A stretch of 64,000 nt of DNA from Massilia putida (GCF_001941825.1 NZ_CP019038.1:1922001-1986000), one strand, 5' to 3'; counted from the first letter of the stretch, positions 17,160 through 27,657 are shown. A program made the numbers and translations. Notes: a model not told the origin generated them from the sequence alone.

Positions 17160-20100
17160 GCCTCGACTCCGCCGGGTTTCGGCGCCGTGCGCGGCTTCGC
17201 GTGTTCCTCGCCGCCCCAGCGCCGCGCGAGGCGGTCGAACGCGAGGTAGATGACGGGCGTCGTGAACAGCGTGAGCAGCTGGCTGACGATCAGGCCGCCG
17301 AAGATGGCGAGGCCCAGCGGCCGGCGCAGCTCGGCGCCCTCGCCCCAGCCGAACATCAGCGGGATGGCGGCGAACAGCGCGGCCAGCGTCGTCATGATGA
17401 TCGGGCGGAAGCGCAGCATCGCGGCCTGGTGGATCGCCGTTCTCGGGTCCTTGCCCTCGTCCCGCTCGGCCTCGATGGCGAAGTCGATCATCATGATCGC
17501 GTTCTTCTTCACGATGCCGATCAGGAGGATGATGCCGATGATGCCGATGACGCCGAGGCCCTGCCCCGTCACGCCCAGCGCCAGCAGCGCGCCCACGCCG
17601 GCCGACGGCAAGGTCGAGAGGATCGTCAGCGGGTGGATGTAGCTCTCGTACAGCACGCCCAGCACGATGTACACGCAGACGACCGCCGCCAAAATCAGCC
17701 ACAGCTGGTTCGACAGCGACGCCTGGTAAGCGCCCGACGCGCCGAGGAAGGTCATGCTGACGGCGCCCGGCAGGTTGATCTCCCTGGCGACGTCCTTGAT
17801 GGCGGCGACGGCGGTGCCGAGCTTGATGCCGGGCGCCGTGTCGAAGCCGATCGTCGTCGCCGGGTATTGCGCCACGTGCGTGATCTGCAGCGGCGCGGCC
17901 TGCTCCGTGACGGACGCGATGGCGGACAGCGGCGTGGGCGAGCCGGAACCCGTGCGCAGCTGCAGGTTTTGCAGCGCGTCGAGCGACATCGACTCGTCCT
18001 GCTGCGCTTCCAGGATCACGCGGTACTGGTTCGTCTCCGTGAAGATGGTCGACACGATGCGCTGGCCGAACGCGCTGTACAAGGCGTCGTCGACGTTCGA
18101 TGCCGTCACCGACAGGCGCGACGCGCTGTCGCGGTCGATGTTGACGTAGGCGGCCGCGCCGGTGGCGCCGGCGTCCGTGACGACGTTCGCCAGCTCCTTG
18201 CGGCGCGCCATCGCGTCGACCATCTTCTTCGCCCAGTCCGTCACCGTCTTCGTGTCCGCGCCTTCGATCGACAGGCGGTATTGCGTCGGTCCCGTCTCGG
18301 CATCGATGGTGAGATCCTGCGTCGGCTGCAGGTACAAGGTGACGCCGGCCACGTTCCGCGCGACGCGCGCACGCAGGCGGTTCATGATGTCCTGCTGGTC
18401 GTCGTGCCTGGCTTTCAGGTTGATCAGCATGGTGCCCGTGTGGAGCATCGTGTTGTTGGCGGCATCCACGCCGACCGTCGACGCGAGCGATTCGACGTCG
18501 GGGTCCGCGAGGATCTCGCGCGCGGCGGCCTGCTGCATGTCGGCCATCGCCGTGTACGAAATCGCCTGGCGCGCTTCCACGCGCGCCTGCAGCTGGCCCG
18601 TGTCCTGCGTGGGGAACAGGCTTTTCGGGATGAACACCCACATCAGCGCGGTGAGCACCAGCGTGCCCAACGCGACCAGCAGCGTGAGGCCTTGGCGTTC
18701 CAGCACCCAGTTCAGGCCGCGGTCGTAGTGGCCGACGGTCCAGTCGAACAGCGACTGGAACTTGCGCGCGAATGGCGTCTCATGTGCCTTGTCGTGCTGC
18801 TTGAGCCAGCGCCCCGACATCATCGGCACGAGCGTCAACGAGACGACGGCCGAGATCAGGATCGTGATCGCCAGCGACACCGCGAATTCGCGGAACAGCC
18901 GGCCCACGACGTCGCCCATGAACAGCAGCGGAATCAGGACGGCGATCAGCGACACCGTCAGTGAGATGATGGTGAAGCCGATCTGCGTGGCGCCCTTCAG
19001 CGCGGCCTCCATCGGCGGTTCGCCTTCCTCGATGTAGCGCGAGATGTTCTCGATCATGACGATGGCGTCGTCGACCACGAAGCCGGTCGCGATGGTCAGC
19101 GCCATCAGCGACAGGTTGTTCAGGCTGTAGCCCAGCAAATACATCACGCCGAACGTGCCGACGAGGGAGATCGGCACCGCGAGGCTGGCGATGACGGTGG
19201 CGCGCAGGCTGTGCAGGAAGGCGAAGATCACGAGCACGACCAGCACCACGGCCAGCACCAGCTCGATCTGCACGTGTTCGACGGAGGCGCGGATGCCGTT
19301 TGTGCGGTCCGACAGCACGTCCATGTGGACGCTCTCCGGCAGGCTGGCCTGCAGCTCGGGCAGGCGCTGCTTGATGGCGTCCACGGTGGCGATCACGTTG
19401 GCGCCCGGCTGGCGCTGCACGTTCAGGATGATCGCCGGCTTCATGTTGGCCCACGCGCCCAGCTTGACGTTTTCCGCGCTGTCGACGACCTTCGCCACGT
19501 CGCCCAGGCGCACGGGCGCGCCGTTGCGGTAGGAGACGATCAGGTTCGTGTAGTCGGGCACCGTCACCAGCTGGTCGTTGGCGTTGATCGTGTACGCGCG
19601 CAGCGGACCGTCGAAGCTGCCCTTGGCGCTGTTGGCGTTCGCGTTCGTGATCGCGGTGCGCAGCGTGTCCAGACCGAGGCCGTTGGCCGCGAGCGCCTCG
19701 GTATTCGCCTGGATGCGCACGGCCGGGCGCTGGCCGCCCTGCAAGGTGACGAGGCCGACGCCCGTCACCTGGCTGATCTTCAGCGCGAGGCGCGTGTTGA
19801 CGAGGTTCTGCACCTCCGTCAGCGGCATCGAGTCGGACGTGATGGCGAGCGTCAGCACGGGCGCGTCGGCCGGGTTGACCTTCGCGTAGACCGGCGGCGC
19901 CGGCAGGTCGGTCGGGAGCAGCGAGCCGCCCGCGTTGATCGCGGCCTGCACTTCCTGCTCGGCCACGTCGAGCGTCTGGCCGAGCGTGAACTGCAGGGTG
20001 ATCACGGAGACGCCGGCCGCGCTGTTGGAACTCATGCGCGCCAGGCCCGCCATCTGGCCGAACTGGCGTTCCAGCGGCGCCGTCACGGTGCGCGCCATCA

Positions 20101-20272
20101 CTTCCGGGCTCGCGCCCGGGTACAGCGTCTGCACCTGGATCGTCGGGAAATCGACCTGCGGCAGCGCCGACAGCGGCAGGAATTTATAGCCGACGAGGCC
20201 CGCCAGCACGATCGCCAGCATCAGCAGCGACGTGGCGACGGGGCGGCGGATGAAGGGGGCGGATGGGCTCAT
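17156..20272 (-). CDS. mdtB: RND multidrug efflux permease, MdtB/MuxB type
   Basis: The 1038-residue RND pump subunit is of normal length, with 12 helices, two large periplasmic domains and the proton-relay motif [16 protein letters not shown] in the fourth helix. It pairs with the downstream mdtC product; MdtB/MdtC proteins work as B2C trimers that export bile salts, novobiocin-like drugs and siderophore-like molecules in studied systems. The gap to mdtA is 232 bases and is occupied by a dispersed repeat, unlike the four-base overlaps further down the operon. Confidence 0.93.
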   Translation of the reverse strand: MSPSAPFIRRPVATSLLMLAIVLAGLVGYKFLPLSALPQVDFPTIQVQTLYPGASPEVMARTVTAPLERQFGQMAGLARMSSNSAAGVSVITLQFTLGQTLDVAEQEVQAAINAGGSLLPTDLPAPPVYAKVNPADAPVLTLAITSDSMPLTEVQNLVNTRLALKISQVTGVGLVTLQGGQRPAVRIQANTEALAANGLGLDTLRTAITNANANSAKGSFDGPLRAYTINANDQLVTVPDYTNLIVSYRNGAPVRLGDVAKVVDSAENVKLGAWANMKPAIILNVQRQPGANVIATVDAIKQRLPELQASLPESVHMDVLSDRTNGIRASVEHVQIELVLAVVLVVLVIFAFLHSLRATVIASLAVPISLVGTFGVMYLLGYSLNNLSLMALTIATGFVVDDAIVMIENISRYIEEGEPPMEAALKGATQIGFTIISLTVSLIAVLIPLLFMGDVVGRLFREFAVSLAITILISAVVSLTLVPMMSGRWLKQHDKAHETPFARKFQSLFDWTVGHYDRGLNWVLERQGLTLLVALGTLVLTALMWVFIPKSLFPTQDTGQLQARVEARQAISYTAMADMQQAAAREILADPDVESLASTVGVDAANNTMLHTGTMLINLKARHDDQQDIMNRLRARVARNVAGVTLYLQPTQDLTIDAETGPTQYRLSIEGADTKTVTDWAKKMVDAMARRKELANVVTDAGATGAAAYVNIDRDSASRLSVTASNVDDALYSAFGQRIVSTIFTETNQYRVILEAQQDESMSLDALQNLQLRTGSGSPTPLSAIASVTEQAAPLQITHVAQYPATTIGFDTAPGIKLGTAVAAIKDVAREINLPGAVSMTFLGASGAYQASLSNQLWLILAAVVCVYIVLGVLYESYIHPLTILSTLPSAGVGALLALGVTGQGLGVIGIIGIILLIGIVKKNAIMMIDFAIEAERDEGKDPRTAIHQAAMLRFRPIIMTTLAALFAAIPLMFGWGEGAELRRPLGLAIFGGLIVSQLLTLFTTPVIYLAFDRLARRWGGEEHAKPRTAPKPGGVEA

Positions 20273-20350
20273 GGGGCGTCTCCGCTCAGGCCGTCGCCCC
20301 CGTGCAGGCCAGGGTCCAGCCTGTGCAATGAGGCTTTCACAGACAAAAGC

Positions 20351-20476
20351 CGTCGTTCCCGTGAAAGCGGGAACCCGTACTGAAGCGCCGACGTCGGTCC
20401 ATTGAAAGACTTATGGCCTCTTTGACGTACAGAATTCTGCAGCTCAGCAGGGATTCCCGCTTTCGCGGGAATGACG
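20351..20476. repeat. Dispersed palindrome-bounded repeat inserted between mdtA and mdtB
   Basis: The element opens with CGTCGTTCCCGTGAAAGCGGGAAC, written here as arms CGTTCCCG and CGGGAACC around TGAAAG, and closes with hairpin GATTCCCGC-TTTC-GCGGGAATGACG at 20452-20476. The closing hairpin and the GAATTC-centred bases before it match the element at 39118-39229 closely. It resembles a non-autonomous MITE or paired extragenic palindrome. It lies inside an operon, so it must be transcribed with the pump genes. Confidence 0.72.
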
Positions 20477-20504
20477 TTCCTTTTTCCGCCGGATACTGAC
20501 GACG

Positions 20505-21890
20505 TCATTGCGCCGCCCCTTCCTGCTGGCGGCGGCGGTGCTGACGCTGCGCGCCGTCCTGCCCGGCCTGGCCCGGCTTGGCGCCCGCCGCACCGGCCTG
20601 CCCGCCCTGTCCGGCCTGCCCGCCCTGCCCGCGTCCCGGATGATCGCCCGGCAGGATCACCTTGGCGCCATCCTTGAGGCGGTCGGCGCCTTCGGTGATG
20701 ACGGTTTCACCGCCTGTCAGGCCGCTCGTGATCTCGACGCGCTCGGCGTTTTCCTCGCCGCGCTTCACGCCCGTCAGCGCCACCGTGCGGGTCTGCGGAT
20801 TCAGCACGTAGACGTAGTCGCCGTTCGCGCCGTGGCGCAGCGCCGTCACGGGCACCGTGATCGCATTCTTGATGACGTCGATCTGCAGGCGGACGTTTAC
20901 GAACTGGTTGGGGAACAGTTTGGAGCCCTCGTTGCCGAAGCGCGCCTTGGCCTTGACGGTGCCGGTCTGCGTGTCGACCTGGTTGTCCAGCGCCATGAAG
21001 CGGCCCTGCGCCAGCTCGCGCGTGCGGGTGCGGTCCAGCGCCGTCGCGGGCAGGGTCGCGTTCTCGTTGATGCGCTGCTGGATCGTGGGCAGGTGGTCCT
21101 GCGGCATGGCGAATTCGACGTCGATCGGCGATTGCTGGGTGATCACGGCGATGCCGTTGGCGTCGCTGCTGGCCACGAGGTTGCCGATGTCCACCGTGCG
21201 CAGGCCCACGCGGCCGACGATCGGCGCGCGCACCTGCGTGTAGCCGAGATTGATCCGGGCGATGCCTTCGGCCGCCTTGTCGGTCGTGACGGCGCCCTGC
21301 AACTGCTTGACGAGGGCCGCCTGCGTATCGACGTCCTGGCGCGCGATCGAGTCCTGCTGGAGCAGCGTCTGGTAGCGGCCCAACGTCACCTTGGCCGTTT
21401 CCAGCTGCGCTTCGTCGCGCTGGCGCTGGCCCGTCGCCTGCAGCAGCGCCATCTGCGCGGAGCGCGGGTCGATCGTCGCCAGCACCTGGCCCTGCTTGAC
21501 GAGCTGGCCTTCCGTGAACAGGATCTTCTGCAACACGCCGCCGATCTGCGGGCGGACGGTGGCCACGGCCGCCGGGGTCACGGTGCCGAGGGCGTCCAGC
21601 ACGATCGGGATGTCGGCCCGCTCGGCCTTGCCGACGCCCACCGTCGTGGCGGGCGCGCCGCCGCGTCCGCCGCCCGGACCGCCTCGGCCGGCGGCACCCG
21701 GGCCGCCCGCGCCAGGCCTGCCCGCACCGCCGGGGCCGGCCTGCGGCTCCTGGTGCACGAGATGCCAGGCAAGCAGCGCCAGGCCGACCATCGCGAGGAC
21801 GGCAACGATGGTGCCGATGACGCGGGTGCGGCGCGAGCGCCTGGGCTGGGTCGGGGTCTTGTTTTTGTCGGGAGTGACGGTCGAATCCAT
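20505..21890 (-). CDS. mdtA: RND periplasmic adaptor, MdtA/MuxA type
   Basis: The 461-residue membrane-fusion protein has an N-terminal anchor (about 22-42, VIGTIVAVLAMVGLALLAW), lipoyl halves (IGGVLQKILFTEGQLVKQGQ and QVRAPIVGRVGLRTVDIGN), a helical hairpin (about 150-200) and beta-barrel domains. It links the MdtB/MdtC pump to the outer-membrane factor. The ATG at 21890 has an AAGGAAC ribosome site. Two compositional oddities stand out: a Gly/Pro/Ala/Arg linker right after the anchor (about 48-75) and a Gly/Gln-rich, basic C-terminal tail (about 415-461), both probably disordered. Confidence 0.92.
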   Translation of the reverse strand: MDSTVTPDKNKTPTQPRRSRRTRVIGTIVAVLAMVGLALLAWHLVHQEPQAGPGGAGRPGAGGPGAAGRGGPGGGRGGAPATTVGVGKAERADIPIVLDALGTVTPAAVATVRPQIGGVLQKILFTEGQLVKQGQVLATIDPRSAQMALLQATGQRQRDEAQLETAKVTLGRYQTLLQQDSIARQDVDTQAALVKQLQGAVTTDKAAEGIARINLGYTQVRAPIVGRVGLRTVDIGNLVASSDANGIAVITQQSPIDVEFAMPQDHLPTIQQRINENATLPATALDRTRTRELAQGRFMALDNQVDTQTGTVKAKARFGNEGSKLFPNQFVNVRLQIDVIKNAITVPVTALRHGANGDYVYVLNPQTRTVALTGVKRGEENAERVEITSGLTGGETVITEGADRLKDGAKVILPGDHPGRGQGGQAGQGGQAGAAGAKPGQAGQDGAQRQHRRRQQEGAAQ

Positions 21891-22091
21891 GCTGTTCCTT
21901 GGCGGCCGGGTAATCAAAAGCACAATAAAAGTTCCATGGCAATGTAGCACGCTCCAGAACCACCTTATGTTTCGTAACGTACGGACGAGCAAACCCTCAG
22001 CCCGGTGATCGGGCGTCCCGCCAGGCGAGAAAACTTGCCTCTTTACATGGATTTACGCAGAAGCCTTCCGTATCCCGGAAGATCGAAACAA
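21891..22091. other. Intergenic region upstream of mdtA
   Basis: No gene is visible. It should hold the mdtA promoter on the minus strand. A relatively A+T-rich stretch at 21915-21975 lies at the right distance, but no convincing -35/-10 pair was found, and no two-component or TetR operator was recognised. Confidence 0.4.
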
Positions 22092-22123
22092 AAACGGGCG
22101 TGGGGGAGATCCCACGCCCGTTT
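22092..22123 (-). terminator. Intrinsic terminator of sppA
   Basis: A perfect 13-base stem (AAACGGGCGTGGG, inverse complement CCCACGCCCGTTT) surrounds a six-base loop. Read on the minus strand, it is followed by a T-rich run (GTTTTTGTTTC), 78 bases after the sppA stop codon. Confidence 0.85.
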
Positions 22124-22200
22124 CTCGGCGGCGGCGCCGTGTGTCGGCGTATGGTTGGCGGACTACAAGCTGTTACAAACCTTAACGCCCCGGAAAGGTT

Positions 22201-24072
22201 TCAGGGCAGTGCGCACAGGCAGTGCGTCACCGCCGCGAACGGTTGCCTGCGGTCGGCGACGCCGGACAGCCAGCCCAGATCCTTGCCGATGGCCGCCGCC
22301 GTGCCGCCGCCGAGTGCCGCCGCGCCCAGGTCGGCCGGCAACAGACCCAGCCTGACCTGCACCGTCAGCGCCTGCGCGTCCGACAGGCCCATGCGCTCGA
22401 GCAGGCGCTCGGCCAGCGTGGTCGGCTGCTCGGCATACGTGACGCGGAAATCGTCGCCCAGGTTCGCCCGCTTGGCGGCCGAGCGCAGCGCGTCGCCGTA
22501 GCTGCCCAGGCGGTCGACGAGGCCGCGCTCCTTGGCCTGCGCGCCCGTCCACACGCGGCCCTGGCCCACCTCGTCGATCTTCGCGGGCGTCGTCTTGCGC
22601 GCGATGGCGGCCTTGGTCGTGAACTCGTCGTAGATGTGGTTGATGGTGGACTGGATCAGCTGCCCGAAGCGCGGATCGAGCGGCCGCAGCGGATTGTAGG
22701 CGTCGGCCAGCCACGTCGTCGTCACGCCGGCCGTATGGATGCCGAGCTTGTCCCCGACCTTGTCCGCCGTCGGCAGGATGGCGAACACGCCGATCGAGCC
22801 GGTGACCGTGGACGGGTCGGCGATGACTTCATCGGCCGCCATCGAGATCCAGTAGCCGCCCGACGCGGCCACGTCGCCCATCGACACGACGACCGGCTTG
22901 CCGGCCGCGCGCGTCAGTTCCAGCTCGCGCCGGATCAGTTCCGAGCCGTAGGCGCTGCCGCCCGGCGAATTGATGCGCAGGACGACGGCCTTCACGGAAT
23001 TATCCTCGCGCACGCTGCGGATCAGGTTCGCCGTCGCGATGCCGCCCACCATGCCGGGGCCGCCCGTGCCTTCCGTGATGTCGCCGGCCGCGACGACGAC
23101 GGCGACGGCATCGCCGAACGGCTTGTCCGGATGGCGCGTCACGTAGTCGTCAAAGCCCACCTGGCGGAAGCTCTTGATGCGGTCGTCGTACGCGCCGCGC
23201 TTGATGAACATGTCGCGCACTTCGTCGCGCGTCTTGACGCCGTCGATCAGCGTCCAGTCCAGCGCCACCTTGGCCGCGTTGCCGTTGGCGGCCGCCAGGC
23301 GCTGCGGCAGTTCGTCGATGCCTTTCGCGACCGCGCCCGCCGGCAGCTTGCGCGCCTTTTCCACTTCGTCCGTGTAGCTGGTCCAGAGGCCGTTATACAG
23401 GAAGGCGTCCGCCTCCTGCGCGGCCTGCGACGGGCCGTTGCCGATGAACGGCTCCGCGAAGCTTTTATAGGTGCCGACCTTCATCAGGTTGACGGTGACG
23501 CCGAGCTTGTCCAGTGCGTCGCGGTAGTAGTTGCGGTGACGGCCGAAGCCTTCGATCAGCACCATGCCCATCGGGTGCAGGTAGATCTCGCTGGCGTGCG
23601 CGGCGATCAGGTAGCGCTTCTGGTCGAAATTGCCGCCCCAGACGACGACCCGCTTGCCGGCCGCCTTCACGCGTTCCACGGCCGCGCCGATCTCGCGCAC
23701 CGACGCGAGGCCGCCGCCGGCCATCTCGTCCAGCAGCACGAGGACCTCGCTGATGTTGGCATCCTTGGCGGCGCCGTCCAGCGCCTTCAGGACGTCCGGC
23801 AGACGCACGAGGCGGCGGCCGTTGCCCGACAGGCCGGCGACGACGGAATCGCGCACGCTGCCGGCGCGTTCCTCGACGAGCTCGCCCTTGAGGTCGAGCA
23901 CGAGCGCCGTCTTGGGCGCCAGCGGCTTGAGCCCGCCGCCGAACATCGCCCACACGATGGCGATCAGGACGAGCAGGAAGATCAGGTTCAGCACGAAGCG
24001 GCGGGTGGCGTCGAGGCCGCGCCACAAGGCACCAATTCCGCGGCGCAGGGAAGACAGGGGCTTGAAGGACAT
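22201..24072 (-). CDS. sppA: Signal peptide peptidase SppA, long (67K) form
   Basis: The 623-residue protein has one N-terminal transmembrane helix (about 27-44) and two tandem ClpP-like domains. The catalytic dyad of the long SppA form is present: K203 in [11 protein letters not shown] in the N-terminal domain and S404 in [10 protein letters not shown] in the C-terminal domain. It forms a tetrameric bowl in the periplasm that degrades signal peptides after their release from the membrane. The ATG at 24072 has a CCGGAG ribosome site and lies 11 bases after the symporter stop, so the two genes are probably cotranscribed. A strong terminator follows. Confidence 0.93.
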   Translation of the reverse strand: MSFKPLSSLRRGIGALWRGLDATRRFVLNLIFLLVLIAIVWAMFGGGLKPLAPKTALVLDLKGELVEERAGSVRDSVVAGLSGNGRRLVRLPDVLKALDGAAKDANISEVLVLLDEMAGGGLASVREIGAAVERVKAAGKRVVVWGGNFDQKRYLIAAHASEIYLHPMGMVLIEGFGRHRNYYRDALDKLGVTVNLMKVGTYKSFAEPFIGNGPSQAAQEADAFLYNGLWTSYTDEVEKARKLPAGAVAKGIDELPQRLAAANGNAAKVALDWTLIDGVKTRDEVRDMFIKRGAYDDRIKSFRQVGFDDYVTRHPDKPFGDAVAVVVAAGDITEGTGGPGMVGGIATANLIRSVREDNSVKAVVLRINSPGGSAYGSELIRRELELTRAAGKPVVVSMGDVAASGGYWISMAADEVIADPSTVTGSIGVFAILPTADKVGDKLGIHTAGVTTTWLADAYNPLRPLDPRFGQLIQSTINHIYDEFTTKAAIARKTTPAKIDEVGQGRVWTGAQAKERGLVDRLGSYGDALRSAAKRANLGDDFRVTYAEQPTTLAERLLERMGLSDAQALTVQVRLGLLPADLGAAALGGGTAAAIGKDLGWLSGVADRRQPFAAVTHCLCALP

Positions 24073-24083
24073 CGGATCTCCGG

Positions 24084-25556
24084 CTAGTTGAAATGAGGTT
24101 CGGTCAGGGGCGACGCCGCGGGGCGCGAGATCGCGAACAGGCCGGCGAACACGAGGGCGCCGTTCACGATCAGGAGTTCGAGGCCGAGGCGGTAGCTGCC
24201 CAGCAGCGCGTGCTGGTGGTATTCCAGCAACGCGCACAGGACCGGCGCCCCGACGGTTACCCACGGCACGAAGCGGTCGTGGAGCAGCCGCGTCGTCATC
24301 ATGCCGAAAGCGAACAGACCGAGCAAGGGTCCGTATGTATAGCTTGCGAGCTTGAGGATGACGACGATCATGCTGGGATTGTCCACCCATTTGAACACGA
24401 GCACCATGGCCAGGAACAGCAGCGCGAACGCGAGGTGCACGTGGCGGCGCAGGCGCATGCGCTGGCTTTCCGTCAGGTCGTCGCGGCGCCTGATGCCCAG
24501 GATGTCGATGCAGAACGCGGACGTCAGCGCCGTGATGGCACCGTCCGCGCTGGGGAACAGCGCCGAGATCAGCGCGATCAGGAAGATGATCTGAACGAAC
24601 GGCGGCAGATGGCCCATGACGACGGCCGGGAAGATTTTATCTCCCGTGGCCGTGACGCCGGCTGCCGGCGCATACAGGTACAAGAGGCCGCCGAGGAACA
24701 GGAAGGCGCACAGCACGACGACGAGGACGGCCGTGAGGCTCAGCAGATTCTTTTGCGAGGCGGCCAGGGTCTTCACGGAGATCGTCTTCTGCATCATTTC
24801 CTGGTCCATGCCCGTCATCGTCAGCACGATGAAGATGCCGGCCACGATCTGCTTGAGCCAGAAACCGGGGCTGTCGGGATCGTGCGTGAACACGCGCGCG
24901 AGGCCTTGTCGCTGCATCTGCTGCAGCGCCTGCGGGATCGTCAGGTCGAGCTGCCCCAGCATGAAGAATACGCAGGTGAACAGGCCCACGAGCATGCACG
25001 TGGTCTGCAGGGTATCGGTCCAGACGATGGTCTTCACGCCGCCCTGGTAGGTGTACAGCAGGATCATGCCGAGGATGACGAAGGTCGTGAGCCAGAACGG
25101 CACCCCGAGGCCGTCGAGGATGATGGTCTGCAGGACGGCGACGACGAGGTACAGCCGGGCCGTGGCGCCGAACAGCCGCGACAGGATGAAGAACCCGGCC
25201 CCGCTCTGGTAGGCGCGCAAGCCGAGGCGTACGTCGAGGTAGTGGTAGATCGAGGTCAGGCGCAGGCGGTAGTACAGCGGCAGCAGCAGGTAGGCGACGG
25301 CGACGTAGCCGATCACGTAGCCGATGAGGATTTGCGCATAGCCGAAGCCGTCCGCCCCGACGGCGCCCGGCACGCTGATGAACGTGGCGCCGGACAGCGT
25401 GGTGCCGACCATGCCGAACGCGACGAGCATCCAGTTGCTGCTCTTGTTGCCGATGAAAAAGCTGTCGTTGTTCGCGCCCCGCGACGTGGCCCAGGCGACG
25501 CCCAGCAGCAGGGCGAAGTAGGCGATGAGGATGCAGAAGAGTAAAGCCGGGGACAT
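24084..25556 (-). CDS. Sodium:solute symporter family protein (SSS)
   Basis: The 490-residue polytopic protein has about 13 helices and SSS-family features: GMVGTTLSGATFISVPGAV (about residues 46-64) in the unwound first core helix and QGGVKTIVWTDTLQT (about 170-184) in the middle of the fold. Members couple Na+ entry to uptake of sugars, amino acids, carboxylates or choline; the substrate cannot be assigned. The ATG at 25556 puts the first helix at the very N-terminus as usual, although its ribosome site is weak. It is directly upstream of sppA. Confidence 0.85.
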   Translation of the reverse strand: MSPALLFCILIAYFALLLGVAWATSRGANNDSFFIGNKSSNWMLVAFGMVGTTLSGATFISVPGAVGADGFGYAQILIGYVIGYVAVAYLLLPLYYRLRLTSIYHYLDVRLGLRAYQSGAGFFILSRLFGATARLYLVVAVLQTIILDGLGVPFWLTTFVILGMILLYTYQGGVKTIVWTDTLQTTCMLVGLFTCVFFMLGQLDLTIPQALQQMQRQGLARVFTHDPDSPGFWLKQIVAGIFIVLTMTGMDQEMMQKTISVKTLAASQKNLLSLTAVLVVVLCAFLFLGGLLYLYAPAAGVTATGDKIFPAVVMGHLPPFVQIIFLIALISALFPSADGAITALTSAFCIDILGIRRRDDLTESQRMRLRRHVHLAFALLFLAMVLVFKWVDNPSMIVVILKLASYTYGPLLGLFAFGMMTTRLLHDRFVPWVTVGAPVLCALLEYHQHALLGSYRLGLELLIVNGALVFAGLFAISRPAASPLTEPHFN

Positions 25557-25601
25557 CGGGGACCCAAAGTTATCTGACCACCGGGCAATATACACCCAAG
25601 C

Positions 25602-26030
25602 TCAGATCCCCTGCCCCGGCATGCGCTCGAACGGCCCGATGCACGCATCCATGGTCTCGTTCTGGCACATGACGAAGCGGGCGCCGGACGGGTGGAAGCG
25701 GATGTAGTTGGTGGCGCGCGTGCCCGGCTTCATGACCTCGCCCGAGCAATCCTGCTTGCCGTTGTCCTTCACGATTTTATCTTCGAGCTTGTAGAAGCCC
25801 CTGGCGCTGGGCTGCTCGGCCACCGTGAATTCGCTTTCCGACACTTCTTCCGCGCTTTTGACGAGCGTCGTGCCGTCGCCGCGGAAGTGGTACGTCTCGG
25901 AACAGCCGAGCTGGGGAATGGTCAGGATCCAGATGCCCAGCAGCGGATGCGACGCCGACGGCGCGGCGGCTTGGGCCGGCGAGGCGGCGGCAAGAACCAG
26001 GGAGGCGAACAGTCCGGGAAGCGTACGCAT
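25602..26030 (-). CDS. Small secreted protein of unknown function
   Basis: The mature protein follows a signal peptide (MRTLPGLFASLVLAAASPAQA). The 142-residue product contains a LLGIWILTIPQLGCSETYHF segment near the mature N-terminus, and its cysteines are positioned to form disulphides. The GIW...Y.F.GDGT layout resembles lipocalin-like beta-barrels of the DUF group that begin with a G-x-W motif, but I cannot name the family. The ATG at 26030 is preferred over one at 26045 because it has an AAAGG ribosome site at proper spacing. It is separated from its neighbours and is probably monocistronic. Confidence 0.75.
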   Translation of the reverse strand: MRTLPGLFASLVLAAASPAQAAAPSASHPLLGIWILTIPQLGCSETYHFRGDGTTLVKSAEEVSESEFTVAEQPSARGFYKLEDKIVKDNGKQDCSGEVMKPGTRATNYIRFHPSGARFVMCQNETMDACIGPFERMPGQGI

Positions 26031-26100
26031 GACAGGCCTTTGCATGAAAAGCGCGGGATCTTGTCATTATGGCACAGGCGTGCCCGGGGCGGGCGCGCGA

Positions 26101-26138
26101 AACGACGACGTCCCCGCGAAAGCGGGGACGTCGTCGTT
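26101..26138 (-). terminator. Perfect 17-base-pair GAAA-loop hairpin directly after the NYN gene
   Basis: The left arm at 26101-26117 and right arm at 26122-26138 are exact inverse complements around the tetraloop GAAA. On the minus strand it starts at the last base of the NYN stop codon. It lacks a long T run (only GTTTC follows), so it may be a weak terminator, an mRNA-protecting hairpin, or a member of the GCGAAAGC palindrome family seen elsewhere in the window. Confidence 0.6.
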
Positions 26139-27619
26139 CAGCCGTTTTCCGGCGGCGTCTTCGCCTTCGCGGGCCGGCGCGGTGCGCGCGTCGCCGGCTT
26201 GCGCGACGGGGCCTTGTGCGCCGGGCGGCTCGACTTCTTGCGGGCCGGTTTCGCGCCCTCGTCTTCCGTCGTGGCGCTGTCGTCGGACGGCGCCGCAGCC
26301 GGCGCCGCGACGGCACTGTCTTCCTGCGCCACCTCGTCCGGCGTCGCGGCCGTGACGGGCTCCGGCGCTTCCACGGCAGGTGCCGCCTCCTTGCGCGCGG
26401 CCGGCTTGCGCGGCGTGCGCGCGGCGCGGCGGCGTTCCTTCACGGGCGCGGGCGCCTCCTCGGCGGCCGCGGGCGCTTCGGCTTCGACGGCGTCAACGGC
26501 CGGGGCCACCGGCTCGATCGCTTCGGCCAGGTCCGGCGTCGGCGCCGGCCAGGTGGCCATCGCGGTGTCTTCCGACGCGACCGGTGCCTGGCCTTCGCGG
26601 CCCTTGCGTCCACGGCCGCCGCGGCGGCGCGGTTCGCGGGCCGGTGCCGGTGCCGGCACTTCCGTCGGCTGCTCGCCCTGGGTTTCCGCCGCCAGTTCGT
26701 CGGCGGCTTCGGGCGCGCTCTGCACCGGCTCGACGTCCGGCGCGCCCGCCGTTTCGACCGCCAAGGGTTCGGCCGGCTGCAGTTCGACCTGGGCGTTCGA
26801 ACCGCGGTAGACGTAGGTGCCGGATTTTTCGTCGCGGCCGAATTCGAACAGGCCGCGCGTCTGCGCTTCTTCCAGCAGGTTGCCGAAGGTGCGGAACCCG
26901 TAATAGGTTTCGGAGAAGTCCGGACGGCGGCGCTTGAGGGTGTCCTTCAGCAGCGAGGCCCAGATCTTGCCGGTGTCGCCACGCTCCGAGACGAGCGCGT
27001 CGAAGGTCTCGACGACCATCTCCAGCGCCTGCAGCTTGCGCGCTTCCATCTCTTCGCGCTTGCGGTTGTCGCCGTCGGACGGGCGGCGGCCCTGCTGCGG
27101 CTGCGCCTTGCGCTCGTCGCGCTTGGCGGCGGCGCGGCGCTGTTCGCGCACCAGGTCGTCGTAGAAGATGAATTCGTCGCAGTTCGCGACGAGCAGGTCG
27201 GACGTCGACTGCTTGACGCCCACGCCGATCACCCGCTTCGCATTCTCGCGCAGCTTGGAGACGAGCGGCGAAAAGTCGGAGTCGCCCGACACGATCACGA
27301 ACGTGTTCACGTGCGACTTCGTGTAGCACAGGTCGAGCGCGTCCACGACCATGCGGATGTCCGCGGAATTTTTGCCCGATTGGCGCACATGCGGGATTTC
27401 GATCAGTTCGAAGTTCGCTTCGTGCATCGTCGCCTTGAAGCCCTTGTAGCGATCCCAGTCGCAATAGGATTTCTTGACCACGATGCTGCCCTTGAGCAGC
27501 AGGCGTTCGAGGACGGGCTTGATGTCGAACTTCTCGTAATTCGCATCGCGCACGCCGAGTGCGACGTTTTCGAAGTCGCAGAACACCGCCATGCTGATAT
27601 TGTCTGGAGATGAAGCCAT
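26138..27619 (-). CDS. NYN domain protein with C-terminal LOTUS/OST-HTH domain and long disordered tail
   Basis: The 493-residue protein has a LabA-like NYN (PIN-fold) domain at about 8-150, with acidic residues in VFCDFENVAL (D15), SADIRMVVDALD and VSGDSDFSP (D113), suggesting a metal-dependent ribonuclease or RNA-binding role. A LOTUS/OST-HTH-type winged helix follows (about 200-275, LQALEMVVETFDALVSERG...). The remaining 200 residues are an Ala/Pro/Glu-rich low-complexity tail ending in Arg/Lys-rich blocks (KKSSRPAHKAPSRKPATRAP), likely to bind nucleic acid or be disordered. The ATG at 27619 is used; a TTG at 27646 would add nine residues. It is monocistronic. Confidence 0.85.
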   Translation of the reverse strand: MASSPDNISMAVFCDFENVALGVRDANYEKFDIKPVLERLLLKGSIVVKKSYCDWDRYKGFKATMHEANFELIEIPHVRQSGKNSADIRMVVDALDLCYTKSHVNTFVIVSGDSDFSPLVSKLRENAKRVIGVGVKQSTSDLLVANCDEFIFYDDLVREQRRAAAKRDERKAQPQQGRRPSDGDNRKREEMEARKLQALEMVVETFDALVSERGDTGKIWASLLKDTLKRRRPDFSETYYGFRTFGNLLEEAQTRGLFEFGRDEKSGTYVYRGSNAQVELQPAEPLAVETAGAPDVEPVQSAPEAADELAAETQGEQPTEVPAPAPAREPRRRGGRGRKGREGQAPVASEDTAMATWPAPTPDLAEAIEPVAPAVDAVEAEAPAAAEEAPAPVKERRRAARTPRKPAARKEAAPAVEAPEPVTAATPDEVAQEDSAVAAPAAAPSDDSATTEDEGAKPARKKSSRPAHKAPSRKPATRAPRRPAKAKTPPENG

Positions 27620-27657
27620 GTGTGTTGTTGTGTGGTTGGTAGACAAGCTGACCAGGG

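Noticed and set aside
17160..18641. Upstream extension of mdtC into mdtB
   Set aside because: MdtC has its normal start at 17159 with an ATGA overlap; the extension is mdtB in the wrong frame.
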